Assembly (NCBI GenBank): GCA_963848115.1
Contig: CAWKCP010000007.1
Span: 186,001 to 250,000 of the forward strand
DNA: 64,000 nucleotides
Reading direction: 5' to 3'
DNA from: JAWKOK01 sp963848115
Lineage (GTDB): Bacteria > Chloroflexota > Anaerolineae > Caldilineales > Caldilineaceae
Shown: piece by piece, positions 1 through 9,087 of the stretch
How the letters are laid out: each line of letters starts with the position of its first letter
Numbering within the stretch: the first letter of the stretch is position 1
The notes under the pieces: generated by a model
The model's database searches: none
What the model was told of the DNA's origin: nothing
Seen by the model: only the letters and a program-made list of their open reading frames with translations
Made by a program: the position numbers and the translations under genes

Positions 1-834
1 TAGGTCGGCTGGACGATGTCGCGCATGGCGTAGAACTCGGCGGCTAGCGCTTGACCCAGAGTGCGACCCATTTCAGGATCGTTGTCCGTCACCACCAGCA
101 TGCGCGTGCCCATGTCGGCCACATCGCCCCAGGGGAAGCCATGGCCCAGCGAAATCGAGAGCACAGCGTCATCCTGCTGCTCCAGCATGGTCATCTTGTC
201 GACGAAGGCGCGGACAGGTGGATGCGACGTGTGATAGACGCCGATCATCGTGGCAGTCGACCATGCTTGTTATTGGCTTGGTCTTGCCCTCCATGGCATC
301 GGCGATGACGGCAAAGAGTTCCTCGGCCCGCTCAGGCGGATCGGTATGGGGATATTCCTTGAATGTGATGACGGCGTCGGCGTTGTCGATCAGTGTGTCG
401 GTCAGATGACAGTGTAGATCCAACTCGACGCCAATGGGCACGTCCGGCCCGACGATCTCGCGCACACGCGCGGTCACATCGCCCTCGCAGTCGTCGTAGC
501 CTTGGGCGACCATGGCGCCGTGCATCATCAGCAGCACGCCATCAACCGGCATGGCGGCGCGCAGCTCGTCCAGCATCTCATCGCGGAACGACTCGTAGAC
601 GGAACGCAACGTAGTTCCCGCGGGCATGGCAAAGGTAGCCAACCCCTCGGCAACCTTCCAGCCGCGGGCGTGGGCCATCTCTCGCCAGCGCACCAGGGGC
701 ACAGCGAAGGTCGACGGTTCGTCGCCATGCGCACCGTTGCGGACAAGATAGGTCTGTTCAAAATTCTGGAAGCCGGTCAGGAACGGAGAAAACGTGTTGG
801 TCTCAGTGCCGAAAAGCGATGTGAAGATCTTCAT
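1..834 (-). CDS. M81 family (MlrC-like) metallopeptidase, frameshifted, cut by left edge
   Basis: This resembles the M81/MlrC family, zinc peptidases named after microcystin-degrading MlrC, whose members accompany peptide importers. The start at 834 gives MKIFTSLFGTETNTFSP, the usual N-terminus with an early Glu-Thr-Asn. The stretch ELDLHCHLTD and the later MVDCH motif hold likely metal ligands. The frame breaks after MVDCH: one extra base at 249 shifts it, and removing that base restores MIGVYHTSHPPVRAFVDKM and then GHGFPWGDVADMG down to position 1, where the gene runs off the window. It lies directly downstream of DppC on the same strand, so it is probably the last gene seen of a peptide-uptake operon. 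The frameshift is more likely a sequence error than decay, because the reading on both sides is intact. The substrate cannot be told from sequence. Confidence 0.85.
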
Positions 835-862
835 GGTACCCTTCCGAAGATGAAAGAGAAGG

Positions 863-932
863 GCCACAGATGAACACAGATGGACATAGATAATCAGAGG
901 TTTATCCGTGTCCATCTGTGTTCATCTGTGGC
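863..932. repeat. CACAGAT-type palindrome
   Basis: This is a perfect 24-bp inverted repeat (863-886 and 909-932) built from repeats of the form CACAGATGAACACAGATGGACA around a 22-bp centre. It lies between DppC and the M81 peptidase gene. It belongs to the same sequence class as the repeats near 32.4 kb and 40.4 kb. It could fold in RNA as a strong hairpin and partly insulate the two genes. Confidence 0.8.
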
Positions 933-937
933 AAATT

Positions 938-1837
938 TCATTCTCGCTCACGCGGATCCAGCGCATCGCGCAGACCGTCGCCGAAGAAGTTGAAGGCCAG
1001 CACCGTGATCATGATCATGAGGCCGGGAAAGATGGCAATGTGGGGAAAGCGCAAGATATAGGCGCGTCCGTCGGAAAGGATGCCGCCCCACGATGGTGTA
1101 GGCGGTCTGATACCCAGACCGAGGAAGGAGAGCGCCGCTTCGAGAATAATGATACTGCCGACGCCCAGAGAGGCCAGCACGATGACCGGCCCCATGATAT
1201 TGGGCAACATGTGGCGCCAGATAATGCGCCAATCTTTGACGCCGCTGGCATGTGCCGCAGTCACAAAGTCGCGGTGGCGCAGACTCATCATGTCGGCGCG
1301 TACCACGCGAGCATAGCGCGACCAGACCGTAATGCCGATGACGACGATAGTGGTTGTCAAACTAGGCCCGAGTACGGCCGCAAGCACGATCAGCAGGGCG
1401 ATGATGGGAAAGGCCATCAGCGTATCAGTGAGGCGCGACAGGATGTTGTCGACCCAACCGCCGAAGTAGCCGGCGAGCGATCCGATGGTAACGCCGATAA
1501 TGACAGAGATGGTTGTGGCAACGATGCCGACGGTCAACGCCACGCGTGATCCGAAGATAACACGGCTGTATAGATCGCGCCCCAGATGATCATAGCCGAA
1601 CGGGTGTCCCGGCTCGGGACCGACGCCGCGCTTGCCCCGAAACACATCCGTGATGGGATCGTAGGGAGCGATCAGCGGCGCGAAGACGGCCATCAGGATC
1701 AACAAGATGATCACGATCAGGCCGGCTACAGCCATGCGATTGGCGGCGAAACGCCGCCATGCCTGGGCAAATTCTGACCGATGCTCGGAATCGGCGATTA
1801 GCTCAGTTGTCGGACGATCAGCAGATGAAACTGTCAT
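938..1837 (-). CDS. ABC transporter permease, DppC/OppC type
   Basis: This is the second inner-membrane permease of an oligopeptide/dipeptide importer. The N-terminal cytoplasmic arm (EFAQAWRRFAANRMAVAGL) and first helix are followed by a periplasmic loop with HPFGYDHLGRDLYSRVIFG, the hallmark of the DppC branch. Five more helices include the coupling loop ASGVKDWRIIWRHMLPNI, the EAA-like site that contacts the ATPase. The chosen ATG at 1837 has GGGA about ten bases upstream. An ATG at 1864 overlapping the DppB stop is also possible and would add nine residues. It follows DppB and precedes the M81 peptidase. No ATP-binding gene is visible in this part of the window, so the ATPases are presumably encoded further left or elsewhere. 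Confidence 0.93.
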   Translation of the reverse strand: MTVSSADRPTTELIADSEHRSEFAQAWRRFAANRMAVAGLIVIILLILMAVFAPLIAPYDPITDVFRGKRGVGPEPGHPFGYDHLGRDLYSRVIFGSRVALTVGIVATTISVIIGVTIGSLAGYFGGWVDNILSRLTDTLMAFPIIALLIVLAAVLGPSLTTTIVVIGITVWSRYARVVRADMMSLRHRDFVTAAHASGVKDWRIIWRHMLPNIMGPVIVLASLGVGSIIILEAALSFLGLGIRPPTPSWGGILSDGRAYILRFPHIAIFPGLMIMITVLAFNFFGDGLRDALDPRERE

Positions 1838-1856
1838 GGATGTTTTCCCATCAAGG

Positions 1857-2792
1857 CTACCCATCAATGCGAACGCGCGGATCGACCAGTGCATAGACCA
1901 GATCGGTCAATATGTTGACGACGACGACCAGCACGGCAAAGAGGACCACCAGCGATTGGACCACTTGATAGTCCAGGCGAAAGACTGCGTCGGTGAAGAG
2001 CCGGCCGATGCCGGGCAACGCAAAGATGGTTTCGACCACGATGGTGCCGCTGAGCAGAAAGGCGATGCGGATGCCGATGACGGTAATCAGCGGCAGCATC
2101 GCGTTGCGCACAGCGTGGCGCATGACCACCGTGTGGCGGCCCAGTCCTTTGGACGTGGCCGTTCGCACGTAGTCCTCAGTCAGCACCTCGACGGTCGAAC
2201 TGCGCATCACACGGGTGAGAACGGCCATCTGCTCTGTGGCCAGCACGATGACCGGCATGATATAGCCCTTCCACGAGCGCAGTCCAAAGGGCGGCAGCCA
2301 CCCGAGCATCAGTGAGAAGATGACGATGAGCATCAGGCTGAACCAGAAGTTGGGGATGGCAATGCCCAACGCAGAGCCGATTGAGGTTGAGTAATCCAAG
2401 ATTGAATTCTTGCGCAGTGCCGACAGAATGCCAATGGGAATGGCGATAACAAGTGATACGATCAGCGCGTACGAATTCAACTCGACAGTAACCGGCAGGG
2501 CTTCCATGATCATTGTGCGTACCGGCACGCCCGTGCGGATCAACGATACGCCAAAGCTTCCGGTCGCCATGTTGCGCACCCAGAGCAGGTATTGCTGGTA
2601 GTAAGGCAGATCCAGTCCCCAGCGATGGCGGATCGCCTCGATCTGTTCCTCGCTGATGCGGATCTCGCCTTCGCCCATCAGCAGATAGACCGGATCGCCG
2701 GGCATCAAACGCATGATGATAAAGGTGGCGACGCTGATCAGAAAGATGACGATCGCGCCTTGGAAGATACGGACGACTAGGTATCGGGCCAT
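1857..2792 (-). CDS. ABC transporter permease, DppB/OppB type
   Basis: This is the first permease of the oligopeptide-type importer, 311 residues, the usual size. It opens with MARYLVVRIFQGAIVIFLIS, then MRLMPGDPV, the typical DppB region after helix 1. Six hydrophobic segments follow, with the coupling loop TEDYVRTATSKGLGRHTVV at about residues 205-225. The ATG at 2792 is preceded by a GGAAGG ribosome site. It sits between the substrate-binding gene (2911-4587) and DppC, with 118 bases to the former and a short gap or overlap to the latter, so the genes are probably co-transcribed. Family membership is clear. Whether the cargo is peptide, glutathione or sugar cannot be decided from the permease. 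Confidence 0.94.
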   Translation of the reverse strand: MARYLVVRIFQGAIVIFLISVATFIIMRLMPGDPVYLLMGEGEIRISEEQIEAIRHRWGLDLPYYQQYLLWVRNMATGSFGVSLIRTGVPVRTMIMEALPVTVELNSYALIVSLVIAIPIGILSALRKNSILDYSTSIGSALGIAIPNFWFSLMLIVIFSLMLGWLPPFGLRSWKGYIMPVIVLATEQMAVLTRVMRSSTVEVLTEDYVRTATSKGLGRHTVVMRHAVRNAMLPLITVIGIRIAFLLSGTIVVETIFALPGIGRLFTDAVFRLDYQVVQSLVVLFAVLVVVVNILTDLVYALVDPRVRIDG

Positions 2793-2853
2793 GATGCCTT
2801 CCGGAAATGCTGACGGTTAGAAGTCAAAGCCATCGACTTGTTTGACAACGAAA

Positions 2854-2879
2854 GTAGGGGCGACTCGCGCCGCCCCTAC
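2854..2879. repeat. Short GTAGGGGCG hairpin
   Basis: The arms 2854-2862 and 2871-2879 (GTAGGGGCG and CGCCCCTAC) form a perfect 9-bp stem around an 8-base loop in the gap between the binding-protein gene and DppB. Hairpins with these ends are common intergenic repeats in bacteria with this kind of genome. It could lower expression of the permeases relative to the binding protein by stabilising the upstream mRNA end. Confidence 0.55.
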
Positions 2880-2910
2880 CCGGTCTGACCTCAGAAACGG
2901 TCTCTATTGC

Positions 2911-4587
2911 TCAAGCCACCATTCGTTGGCACGGATAGAAGGTCTGTCCGGAGGCGAGCGGGGCTTCCGGCAATCCCTTGACGTCGTTGCTGAAGATCTC
3001 CATCCACTCATCAAACTGCAGATAGAGCGCGGGCACTTCTTCGACGAAGAGGGCCTGAATCTCGTGGTAGATCGGCTTGCGCAGCTCAGGATCCACGACC
3101 TGGGTTCCCTCTTCGATCAGTTCATCCATGCGTTCGTTGAAGAACTGGTTGAAGTTGTTGCCGCCCTCAGAGTGCAGGTTGCCGTACGGGATCGGGCTCC
3201 GGCGTCGTTCCATAGGTCCAGTTGAAGAGCGAGGCATCCATGGAGCCATTGCGCATCGATTCCAGGATAGAGGCAACAGGCGCTTCGGCCAACTGCACGT
3301 CGATGCCCACGTCCGCCAACATCAGCTGGCTCAGTTCTGCAATCGGTCGCCGGGCCTGATCGCCGGTGATGGTTGTGATGGTGAAGGTGAGTTTCTCGCC
3401 GTCCTTCTCACGCACGCCGTCGTCGCCCATGACCCAGCCGGCTTCGTCGAGCAACTCGGCAGCCTTCTCCGGATCGAAGTCGTACTGGGGCAGGTCGTTG
3501 TTGTAGTAGACCGCATTGGCCGGCGACAGGTTCGAGTGGGATATCTGGGCGGCGCCGTTCCAAAGATCGTCGATGATGCGCTGACGGTCCAGGGCATACA
3601 TCATGGCTTGGCGCACACGCTTGTCCGACAGTTGCGGCAATTGGTTGTTGAGGGGGATGTGCTTGATGGAGTTGGCCAGCGTGCGATAGACCGTGAAGTT
3701 CTCGGCATCGCTTTCCAGTTCGATACTGTCCTCCACCAGCAGCGGCCAGACGGTCGCATGAGCGTCGCCGGTCTGCAGTGCAATCATGCGCACCGACGGT
3801 TCCGGCACCACATCCAGGCGAATGCCGTCGAGATAGGGCGCACCACGGAAGTGATCGTCAAAGCGCTCCAACTCGGTGTACTCGGCGGCGCGCCATTCCT
3901 TGAGCTTGAAGGCGCCGGTACCGATGGGTGCAGTGCGATAGATGTCTTCACCGACCTCGGCATGGTAGGCGGCAGGGACGATGGAGGTCCGACGCCCAGT
4001 TGGAGAGCGAAGCGGCATCGACGTTCGGCCATATTGACGACGACAGTGTAGTCGTCCGGCGTCTCAATACTGTCGATAGCTCCAAAGTCTCCGACGATCG
4101 AGGCGCCGTTGTCCGGGTTTCCATAGTACTCATAGGTGTATTTCACGTCGGCCGATGTCAATTCGGTTCCATCGTGGAAGGGCACGCCTTCATGCAGCTT
4201 GAAGGTGTAGGTCAGTCCATCGTCGGCAACCTCATACGATTCGGCCAGCACCAGTTCCAACTCATTGAACTCGTTGTAGTAGACCAGCGGGTTGTGGATA
4301 TTTGCGATCAGCACATCCTGAACGGTGGCGCCTTCGTCGTCCGGACCCAGGCCGGCAATCTCCTGATGGCCCATCCAGACCATGACGCCGCCGGGTGTGG
4401 GCTCGCCGGAAGCCGGCGCTGCACCGGCATCGGCCGCAGGGGCGCTCGTGTCGGCACTGCCCGGCTGATCGGGAACGGCACAGGCGGCCAGGAAGGCGGC
4501 TGTTGCACCGCCGACGGCGGTGACTTGTAGGAATCTGCGTCGGCTCATGCCGCTCTTGCGAAGACCTCTGTTTGACTTCTTCTGCAT
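2911..4587 (-). CDS. ABC transporter substrate-binding protein, DppA/SBP_bac_5 type, three frameshifts
   Basis: This is the extracytoplasmic binding protein of the DppBC importer. The start at 4587 gives a Tat/lipoprotein-like leader: RRRFLQVTAVGG followed by AAFLAACAVP, a lipobox with Cys. The family pattern is present: HEGVPFHDGTELTSADVKYTYE near the N-terminus, IGTGAFKLKEW in the middle, RQAMMYALDRQRIIDD, and DEAGWVMGDDGVREKDG. The frame is broken three times. Extra bases at about 4023-4026, 3986-3987 and 3187 must be removed to read through NMA-VDAASLSNWASD, IVPAAYHAEVGED and PEPDP-YGNLHSEGGNN. The repaired gene is exactly 558 codons, a normal length. Three independent +1 shifts with both flanks conserved point to sequence errors, but a recent pseudogene is not excluded. 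Confidence 0.88.
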
Positions 4588-4821
4588 TGTTCTCTCCTTG
4601 TGAATCGAATATCGGTGAACTGAGACAAATTTGTGACTTCGGTGAACTTGAACGGATAGGTAGATCCTGCGATCCGACAGGCAAAATCGACGATGACAAG
4701 AGCGGCAGTGTCTTTTGCCAGTACGTCAACGGACTGGTGGAGTGGGTGACAAAACGGCCTCAAAAAGCGCAAAGGACCAAATGGAGGATGGGGAGAGTCT
4801 AGCACAGGGGAAAATCGGCTG

Positions 4822-5172
4822 TCAACTGGCGTTAGGGTGGAACGAAGAACGATCCCGCTGGTCGACGAGTGCACAGGACTCATCGATCAGCGCCTTGATC
4901 GTCTCATCATCCAGTCGACCGTCGAGGGTGATCGTGTTCCAATGACGCCGGTTCATGAAGGTGCTGGGTTGGATGGCGTCATACATGCTGCGCAGGAGCG
5001 AGGCACGGTCCGGTTCACATCTTAGGGTCAGATGTGGGGGCTGATCCATATGGCTTAGAAGCGCGAAGACGTCATCATCTATCTTGTAGACCCATGTCTG
5101 AAGACCGTAGGGTGCACACTCTCGCGCTCGCTGGCCGGCGCATAGATAGGATCGTAGCTGTTCAATCCGCAT
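4822..5172 (-). CDS. MmcQ/YjbR family protein
   Basis: This small protein of about 116 residues fits the YjbR/MmcQ fold (CyaY-like). Members are often called DNA-binding, but their role is poorly known. Seen here are a first helix MRIEQLRSYL, then AYGLQTWVYKI-type strands, the segment LLSHMDQPPHLTLRCEPDRA and the typical end PSTFMNRRHWNTITLDGRLDDETIKALIDES. The start at 5172 has a GGAG ribosome site eight bases upstream. A longer reading to 5310 lacks family similarity and is rejected. It lies alone, convergent to nothing and upstream of the importer operon. No regulatory site was recognised. Confidence 0.8.
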   Translation of the reverse strand: MRIEQLRSYLCAGQRARECAPYGLQTWVYKIDDDVFALLSHMDQPPHLTLRCEPDRASLLRSMYDAIQPSTFMNRRHWNTITLDGRLDDETIKALIDESCALVDQRDRSSFHPNAS

Positions 5173-5480
5173 GTTGTCTCCAGTGGGGGCAGCTGTGCTT
5201 GGCCCTCTGGCCCTGGCAAGTATGGAAGCCCATCCTACAGATGGCAAAAAGCCGCAAAGCGGAGCACTTGCCTCTTTTTTGGTTGGATCGCTCTGGCGTG
5301 AGAATAGCAAGGTTGAGTTTTGAAGGTGTTGTCAGTGGGAACCGAATCGATTGCGTGGCAATTGTCGGAGAGAAGGAGATAGAGAAGAAGATGGGACGCA
5401 CAGCGCTTGCAGATCGTGCGCGCAAACCGCTAGAATGGGGCGTGCATCGATTCTAACCATCCACCTGAGGAGAAAAAATA
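5173..5480. other. Intergenic region between divergent genes
   Basis: This 308-base gap separates the divergent YjbR-like gene and the Gfo/Idh/MocA gene. It presumably holds both promoters. No convincing sigma-70 boxes, operator or conserved RNA was recognised. Open frames here are short and look like chance. Confidence 0.5.
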
Positions 5481-6479
5481 ATGAGTGAAAAACTACGATG
5501 GGGACTGCTGTCGACCGCCAACATCAACCAAGCTTTGATCGGACCGATACGCGAGGCGTCGCGTAGCGAGTTGGTCGCCGTCGGCTCCCGCGATCAGGCC
5601 AAAGCCGAGCAATATGCCGAGGCGAACGGCATCCGACGAGCACACGGCAGTTACGAGGCGTTGCTGGCCGATCCGGAAGTTGATGTGGTCTATATTTCGT
5701 TGCCCAATGCGCTGCACTGCGAATGGACGGTGAAGGCTGCCGAGGCGGGCAAGCACGTACTCTGTGAAAAGCCGATTGTGATTGCGCTGGACGAACTTGA
5801 TCAAGTAGAGGCGGCCGCCACGACCAACGGCGTGACCGTCTTTGAGGCCTTCATGTACTTGCACCATCCGCAGACGCGTCGAGCGCTCGAACTGATTCGG
5901 AACGGCGAGATTGGTCAGATACAGATGGTCAATAGCTGGTTCCACTTCTACCTACCACCTGAGAATTCATCCAACATTCGCCTGAGCGCCGACCTGGTGG
6001 GCGGCTCCATCTGGGATGTGGGTGTCTATCCCAACAGTATGGCCATTACCATGGCGAACAACGGCGCGCCGGATCAAGTCTATGCCAATCAGATCATCGG
6101 TGAGACAGGCGTGGATGTACTCACAAACGCCCAGTTGCAATTCGCCAATGGGGCAGTCGGACAGATTTCATCAGGGCTGCGCCAGCCGGGACGTGCCGAG
6201 ACTTTCATCGTCGGCGATGCCGGCATCATCCAGCTCGACGTGCCGTGGAAGCCGGATCTGTCCGGACCCAACGGCGTGGCACTGACTCGGCGAGACGGTA
6301 CCAGTGAGTTGTTCAAGTTTCCCCCCATTGACCCATACCTCTGTGAGGTCGAGGCCATGGAGGCTTGCGTGTTGGATGGGGCCGCTCCCATCGTTTCGCT
6401 GGACGACAGCCGTTCGTTCTTGACCAGCATCCTGGCCATCAACGAGTCGGCGAGATCCGGGGAAGTTGTGAAGGTGTAG
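5481..6479 (+). CDS. Gfo/Idh/MocA family NAD(P)-dependent oxidoreductase
   Basis: The 332-residue protein has the two-domain Gfo/Idh/MocA layout. It has an N-terminal Rossmann fold starting WGLLSTANINQALIGPIRE, then SRDQAKAEQYAEANG, and the family signature AGKHVLCEKPIVIALDE, whose Glu-Lys-Pro contacts cofactor and substrate. The C-terminal beta-sheet domain contains the conserved GGSIWDVGVYP segment with the catalytic-type Asp. Family members oxidise or epimerise sugars and inositols, and the particular sugar is not predictable. The ATG is preceded by GAGGAGAAA. It is monocistronic by position, convergent with the DUF1349 gene, with an inverted repeat between them. A paralogue lies at 29374-30450. 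Confidence 0.92.
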   Translation: MSEKLRWGLLSTANINQALIGPIREASRSELVAVGSRDQAKAEQYAEANGIRRAHGSYEALLADPEVDVVYISLPNALHCEWTVKAAEAGKHVLCEKPIVIALDELDQVEAAATTNGVTVFEAFMYLHHPQTRRALELIRNGEIGQIQMVNSWFHFYLPPENSSNIRLSADLVGGSIWDVGVYPNSMAITMANNGAPDQVYANQIIGETGVDVLTNAQLQFANGAVGQISSGLRQPGRAETFIVGDAGIIQLDVPWKPDLSGPNGVALTRRDGTSELFKFPPIDPYLCEVEAMEACVLDGAAPIVSLDDSRSFLTSILAINESARSGEVVKV

Positions 6480-6486
6480 GATACTT

Positions 6487-6556
6487 CAAAGATCGAACAA
6501 CAAAGATGGGCAGGCGCCGAGACTATGGCTGCACGATCTTTGTTCTTCGATCTTGG
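6487..6556. terminator. Inverted repeat between convergent genes
   Basis: Two 21-bp arms (6487-6507 and 6536-6556) pair with two mismatches: CAAAGATCGAACAACAAAGAT against ATCTTTGTTCTTCGATCTTGG. It follows the Gfo/Idh/MocA stop by eight bases, and the right arm lies inside the 3' end of the convergent DUF1349 gene. It may act as a terminator for the rightward gene. Its end sequence (CAAAGATCGAA) reappears inside the HMG-CoA reductase gene near 16738, suggesting a mobile palindrome. Confidence 0.55.
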
Positions 6557-7095
6557 CTTACCTTCTTGATGACTTCGAGCCCCTCAAACCGCACGTCAAA
6601 TCCCCTGTCGCCGGGGGACGCGGCCATGGGGCCGACTTGGACGCTTGTTTCCATGGGCAGGTAGCAGTTGCGCAGTAGGACATAGGCTGTCCCGTCCAGA
6701 GAGTACTCGATCAGAAGCGCTGTCCCCTCGCGAACGACACGCAGCCAGATCTTTGCCAGCTCCGTGCCCAAGGATGCTACCGACCAATCGGAGAAATCGC
6801 GGGTGACCACGGCACTGGCGAAGTGAACGCCCTCGACAAACTCGATGCCGCACTTCATCCAATTTTCCGCGTCTACCCGTACCATGATCCCAGCCTGGTC
6901 ATAGAGTGTCACGTAGTTGCCGATTACCTGGACCGTGGCGCTGAAATCGCCGGCTAGTTCGTGGTAGTAGAAATGGCCGTTATCGCGGATGAAACCGTAG
7001 TGCGTCTTGCGCCAAAAATCTGATTTGGGGGCGGTGGTCACTGTCAGCACACCATCTTTGTCACGCCATACCGGCGGTTCTTCGAACCATTTCAT
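6523..7095 (-). CDS. DUF1349 domain-containing protein
   Basis: The 190-residue protein matches the DUF1349 fold, a concanavalin-like beta sandwich seen alone or attached to glycoside hydrolases. Visible landmarks are a start MKWFEEPPVW, the pair FWRKTHYGFIRDNGHFYYHE, then LYDQAGIMVRVDAENWMKCGIEFVEG, with the aromatic and acidic residues conserved in the family, and SLDGTAYVLLRNCYLP. There is no signal peptide, so it is probably cytoplasmic, perhaps binding or acting on a carbohydrate. It is convergent with the dehydrogenase at 5481-6479. The function of the stand-alone family is unknown. Confidence 0.85.
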   Translation of the reverse strand: MKWFEEPPVWRDKDGVLTVTTAPKSDFWRKTHYGFIRDNGHFYYHELAGDFSATVQVIGNYVTLYDQAGIMVRVDAENWMKCGIEFVEGVHFASAVVTRDFSDWSVASLGTELAKIWLRVVREGTALLIEYSLDGTAYVLLRNCYLPMETSVQVGPMAASPGDRGFDVRFEGLEVIKKVSQDRRTKIVQP

Positions 7096-7213
7096 CGCTG
7101 TCTCTCTCCTCTGACCATTTTCATAAAAACTTCTTGAGATCGTAGTTTGCTAAGGTGAATATTGGCAAACGAACAAATATTGGTACAGCGGTGTCGCTGT
7201 GGCCTCCGGTCTC

Positions 7214-7313
7214 GCCTCACCCTGCCATGGCGCTAAAGGCGCCATGGCGGTCCTTCTCCACCCGGTGGAGAGGGAGGCGTAGCCTCCGTTCTGGACGCGA
7301 AGCAGGGTGAGGC
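7214..7313. repeat. 100-bp element with 12-bp terminal inverted repeats and internal hairpins
   Basis: The ends GCCTCACCCTGC (7214-7225) and GCAGGGTGAGGC (7302-7313) are perfect inverted repeats. Between them lie three further stems: GCCATGGCGC paired with 7239-7248, TCTCCACC with GGTGGAGA (7255-7271), and GGAGGC with GCCTCC (7273-7287). The whole 100 bases could fold as a multi-branched structure. It occupies the 307-base gap 7096-7402, which otherwise holds nothing recognised. It carries no reading frame and resembles a REP/MITE-type repeat. Confidence 0.7.
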
Positions 7314-7402
7314 TTAGGGCGTAGCAACCTTACCTAAACCGTCACTATTTCGTTTGATATAGGGAAACGAGGCTACCGGCTCAGCATCAGATGTTTGGGC
7401 GC

Positions 7403-8972
7403 TCAATGCCTGATCGTCGGCAGAAAAATCCGGCTGTGCGCGCCCGCACGCCAGTTGGCCGGATCATTCCCAAAGCTCTCTAGGTCTATGCGCTGCAGTG
7501 ATGGCCCCTGGCCGTCGGCCTCGATGGGCCAGGGCAGGGCATCGTTGTAGCGTATCTCGTCAACAACGAAATAGGGGACTGTTCCATCGAGATCCTGGTG
7601 GTCGGGCTGCAGCAACTGGATCCGCTCGCCGTCGTTGCTCAACGCGCCCGAATAGGGACCTACGATCTGAATTTCGCTCGGAATCGAATGGTTGGAGCGA
7701 AACTCGGCAGGCTCAGTCGACACGATCAATAGCTCCCCACCCGGCTCAAGAAAGATGCCCGGTTGGCAGCACATAGTTGACGCCGTCGACAAGGCGCCAT
7801 GTGTTCTCCGGATGTTCCACGTCGTAGAGCCGAACTGATCCGTTGGTTATGTTGGTGACTCTGATGTATTCGTCGTCGTTTGATGTTGGATGGTACATGA
7901 TCTCCCGGATAACGACAGGACCCACTCGAGGTCCGGTATTGGCCGCACCCAATGACGTCGTCGATTGGCTCGGAAACACCTCTTCGCCTTCACTGGTGAG
8001 GTATCGTCCAAAGGAGACGCCGTTTGGCGATGTGCCAAATGTGAAGCCGTGGCTGTAGCCAGTCAAATTGCCCAGCGCATCGGCGGCGAAGACGTACGCT
8101 TCTTCGCCGAAGGAACTGAAGCGGAAGTCGAGTATGCGATGATCGAAGACCCAGAACTGACGGGGCGGCATCACCACACCGTCGGGAATGCGAAACCGGC
8201 GTGGTTCACTTTGGTCGTCGGTCAGGAACCAGCCTCCCACATCAACATGGGTATTCGTCGGATTGTAAAGTTCGATCGCGTCGTAGAGGGGCTCATCAGT
8301 ATGGGGGAGCACTTCGTTGACGAGAATCGCAGGCGCCGTCACATCGGGTGGGCTATCAGCGGCGCCCGGTGAACCACCTTCTGCCGAACTGGCTCGCCAG
8401 TTGGCGCCATCTGATAGATCAGCTGTGGCGTTGCTGGGATCGCGCAGGACCAGTGAGAACCCGTCTCCGTTGGGCGAGGCCGGCCACGGTGGCGCTTCGC
8501 TGTAAGTCACACTCACGATCGTTTTCCCGTCGGACGAGGCCAGAGAGATGCGCTCGCCGGCGTTGTTCAACTGGCCGGAGTAGACGCCATGGGGAGCGAA
8601 GCCGTATCTGCTAAGAAAGCCGGCGTCGGAGTGTGCAAGCACCAGATAGGCACCGGCCGGCAATGTCTGGCTCATGGCGAAGGTGTACTCGACACCAGAG
8701 CTGAAGTGTACGCCCGACAGATCAAACGGTTCTTCGCCCGGGTTGTGCAGCTCAACGTATTCCAAGTCCGTGCCCAGGAGTTCACCGTCATCGGGCGGGT
8801 GGTACATGATTTCCGTGATCGTGAGCGTGCCGTTCGTTGCGAAGCCGTCCGGCAGTAATTCTGCGTCTGTATTGGAGACTGTTGCCGCCTGCGCCGGCGC
8901 AGCGAGCGTAGGCAATATGAATGCTACTATCAGAACGGCGACGATGGATCTCCGTTTGGATCTTTGCCACAT
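7403..8972 (-). CDS. Secreted lamin-tail-domain (LTD) protein, one frameshift
   Basis: This is an exported protein with an N-terminal signal peptide (basic RSKRR, a hydrophobic core, and cleavage after AAPAQA). Three lamin-tail-like repeats follow. The first begins near residue 46 (TLTITEIMYHPP, YVELHNPGEEPFDLSG), the second near 215 (ILVNEVLPHTDEP, AIELYNPT) and the third near 350 (VVIREIMYHPTSNDDEYIRV). Each LTD is an Ig-like fold found at bacterial surfaces, often attached to CotH kinases. No kinase domain is present here. The frame breaks at 7758-7760, where CCC instead of CC interrupts LPTG-IFLEPGGELL. With one base removed the gene is exactly 523 codons. It is the last gene of the pentapeptide/VTC/DUF4956 cluster and may be its surface-exposed product. 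Confidence 0.85.
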
Positions 8973-9087
8973 GACTGGCCTTCCTTCAAACGTGAAGCGA
9001 TTTGTACCTTCGATTCTGCTGTCTCCTTTTTCCGTCGACAGCCCGCGTGGTGGACAGATTCACGAGACGTGTTTGCGATTGCGGCAT

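Noticed and set aside
908..1549. Rightward 213-codon frame opposite DppC
   Set aside because: It is His/Asp/Gln-rich antisense noise of a membrane-protein gene, with no ribosome site.
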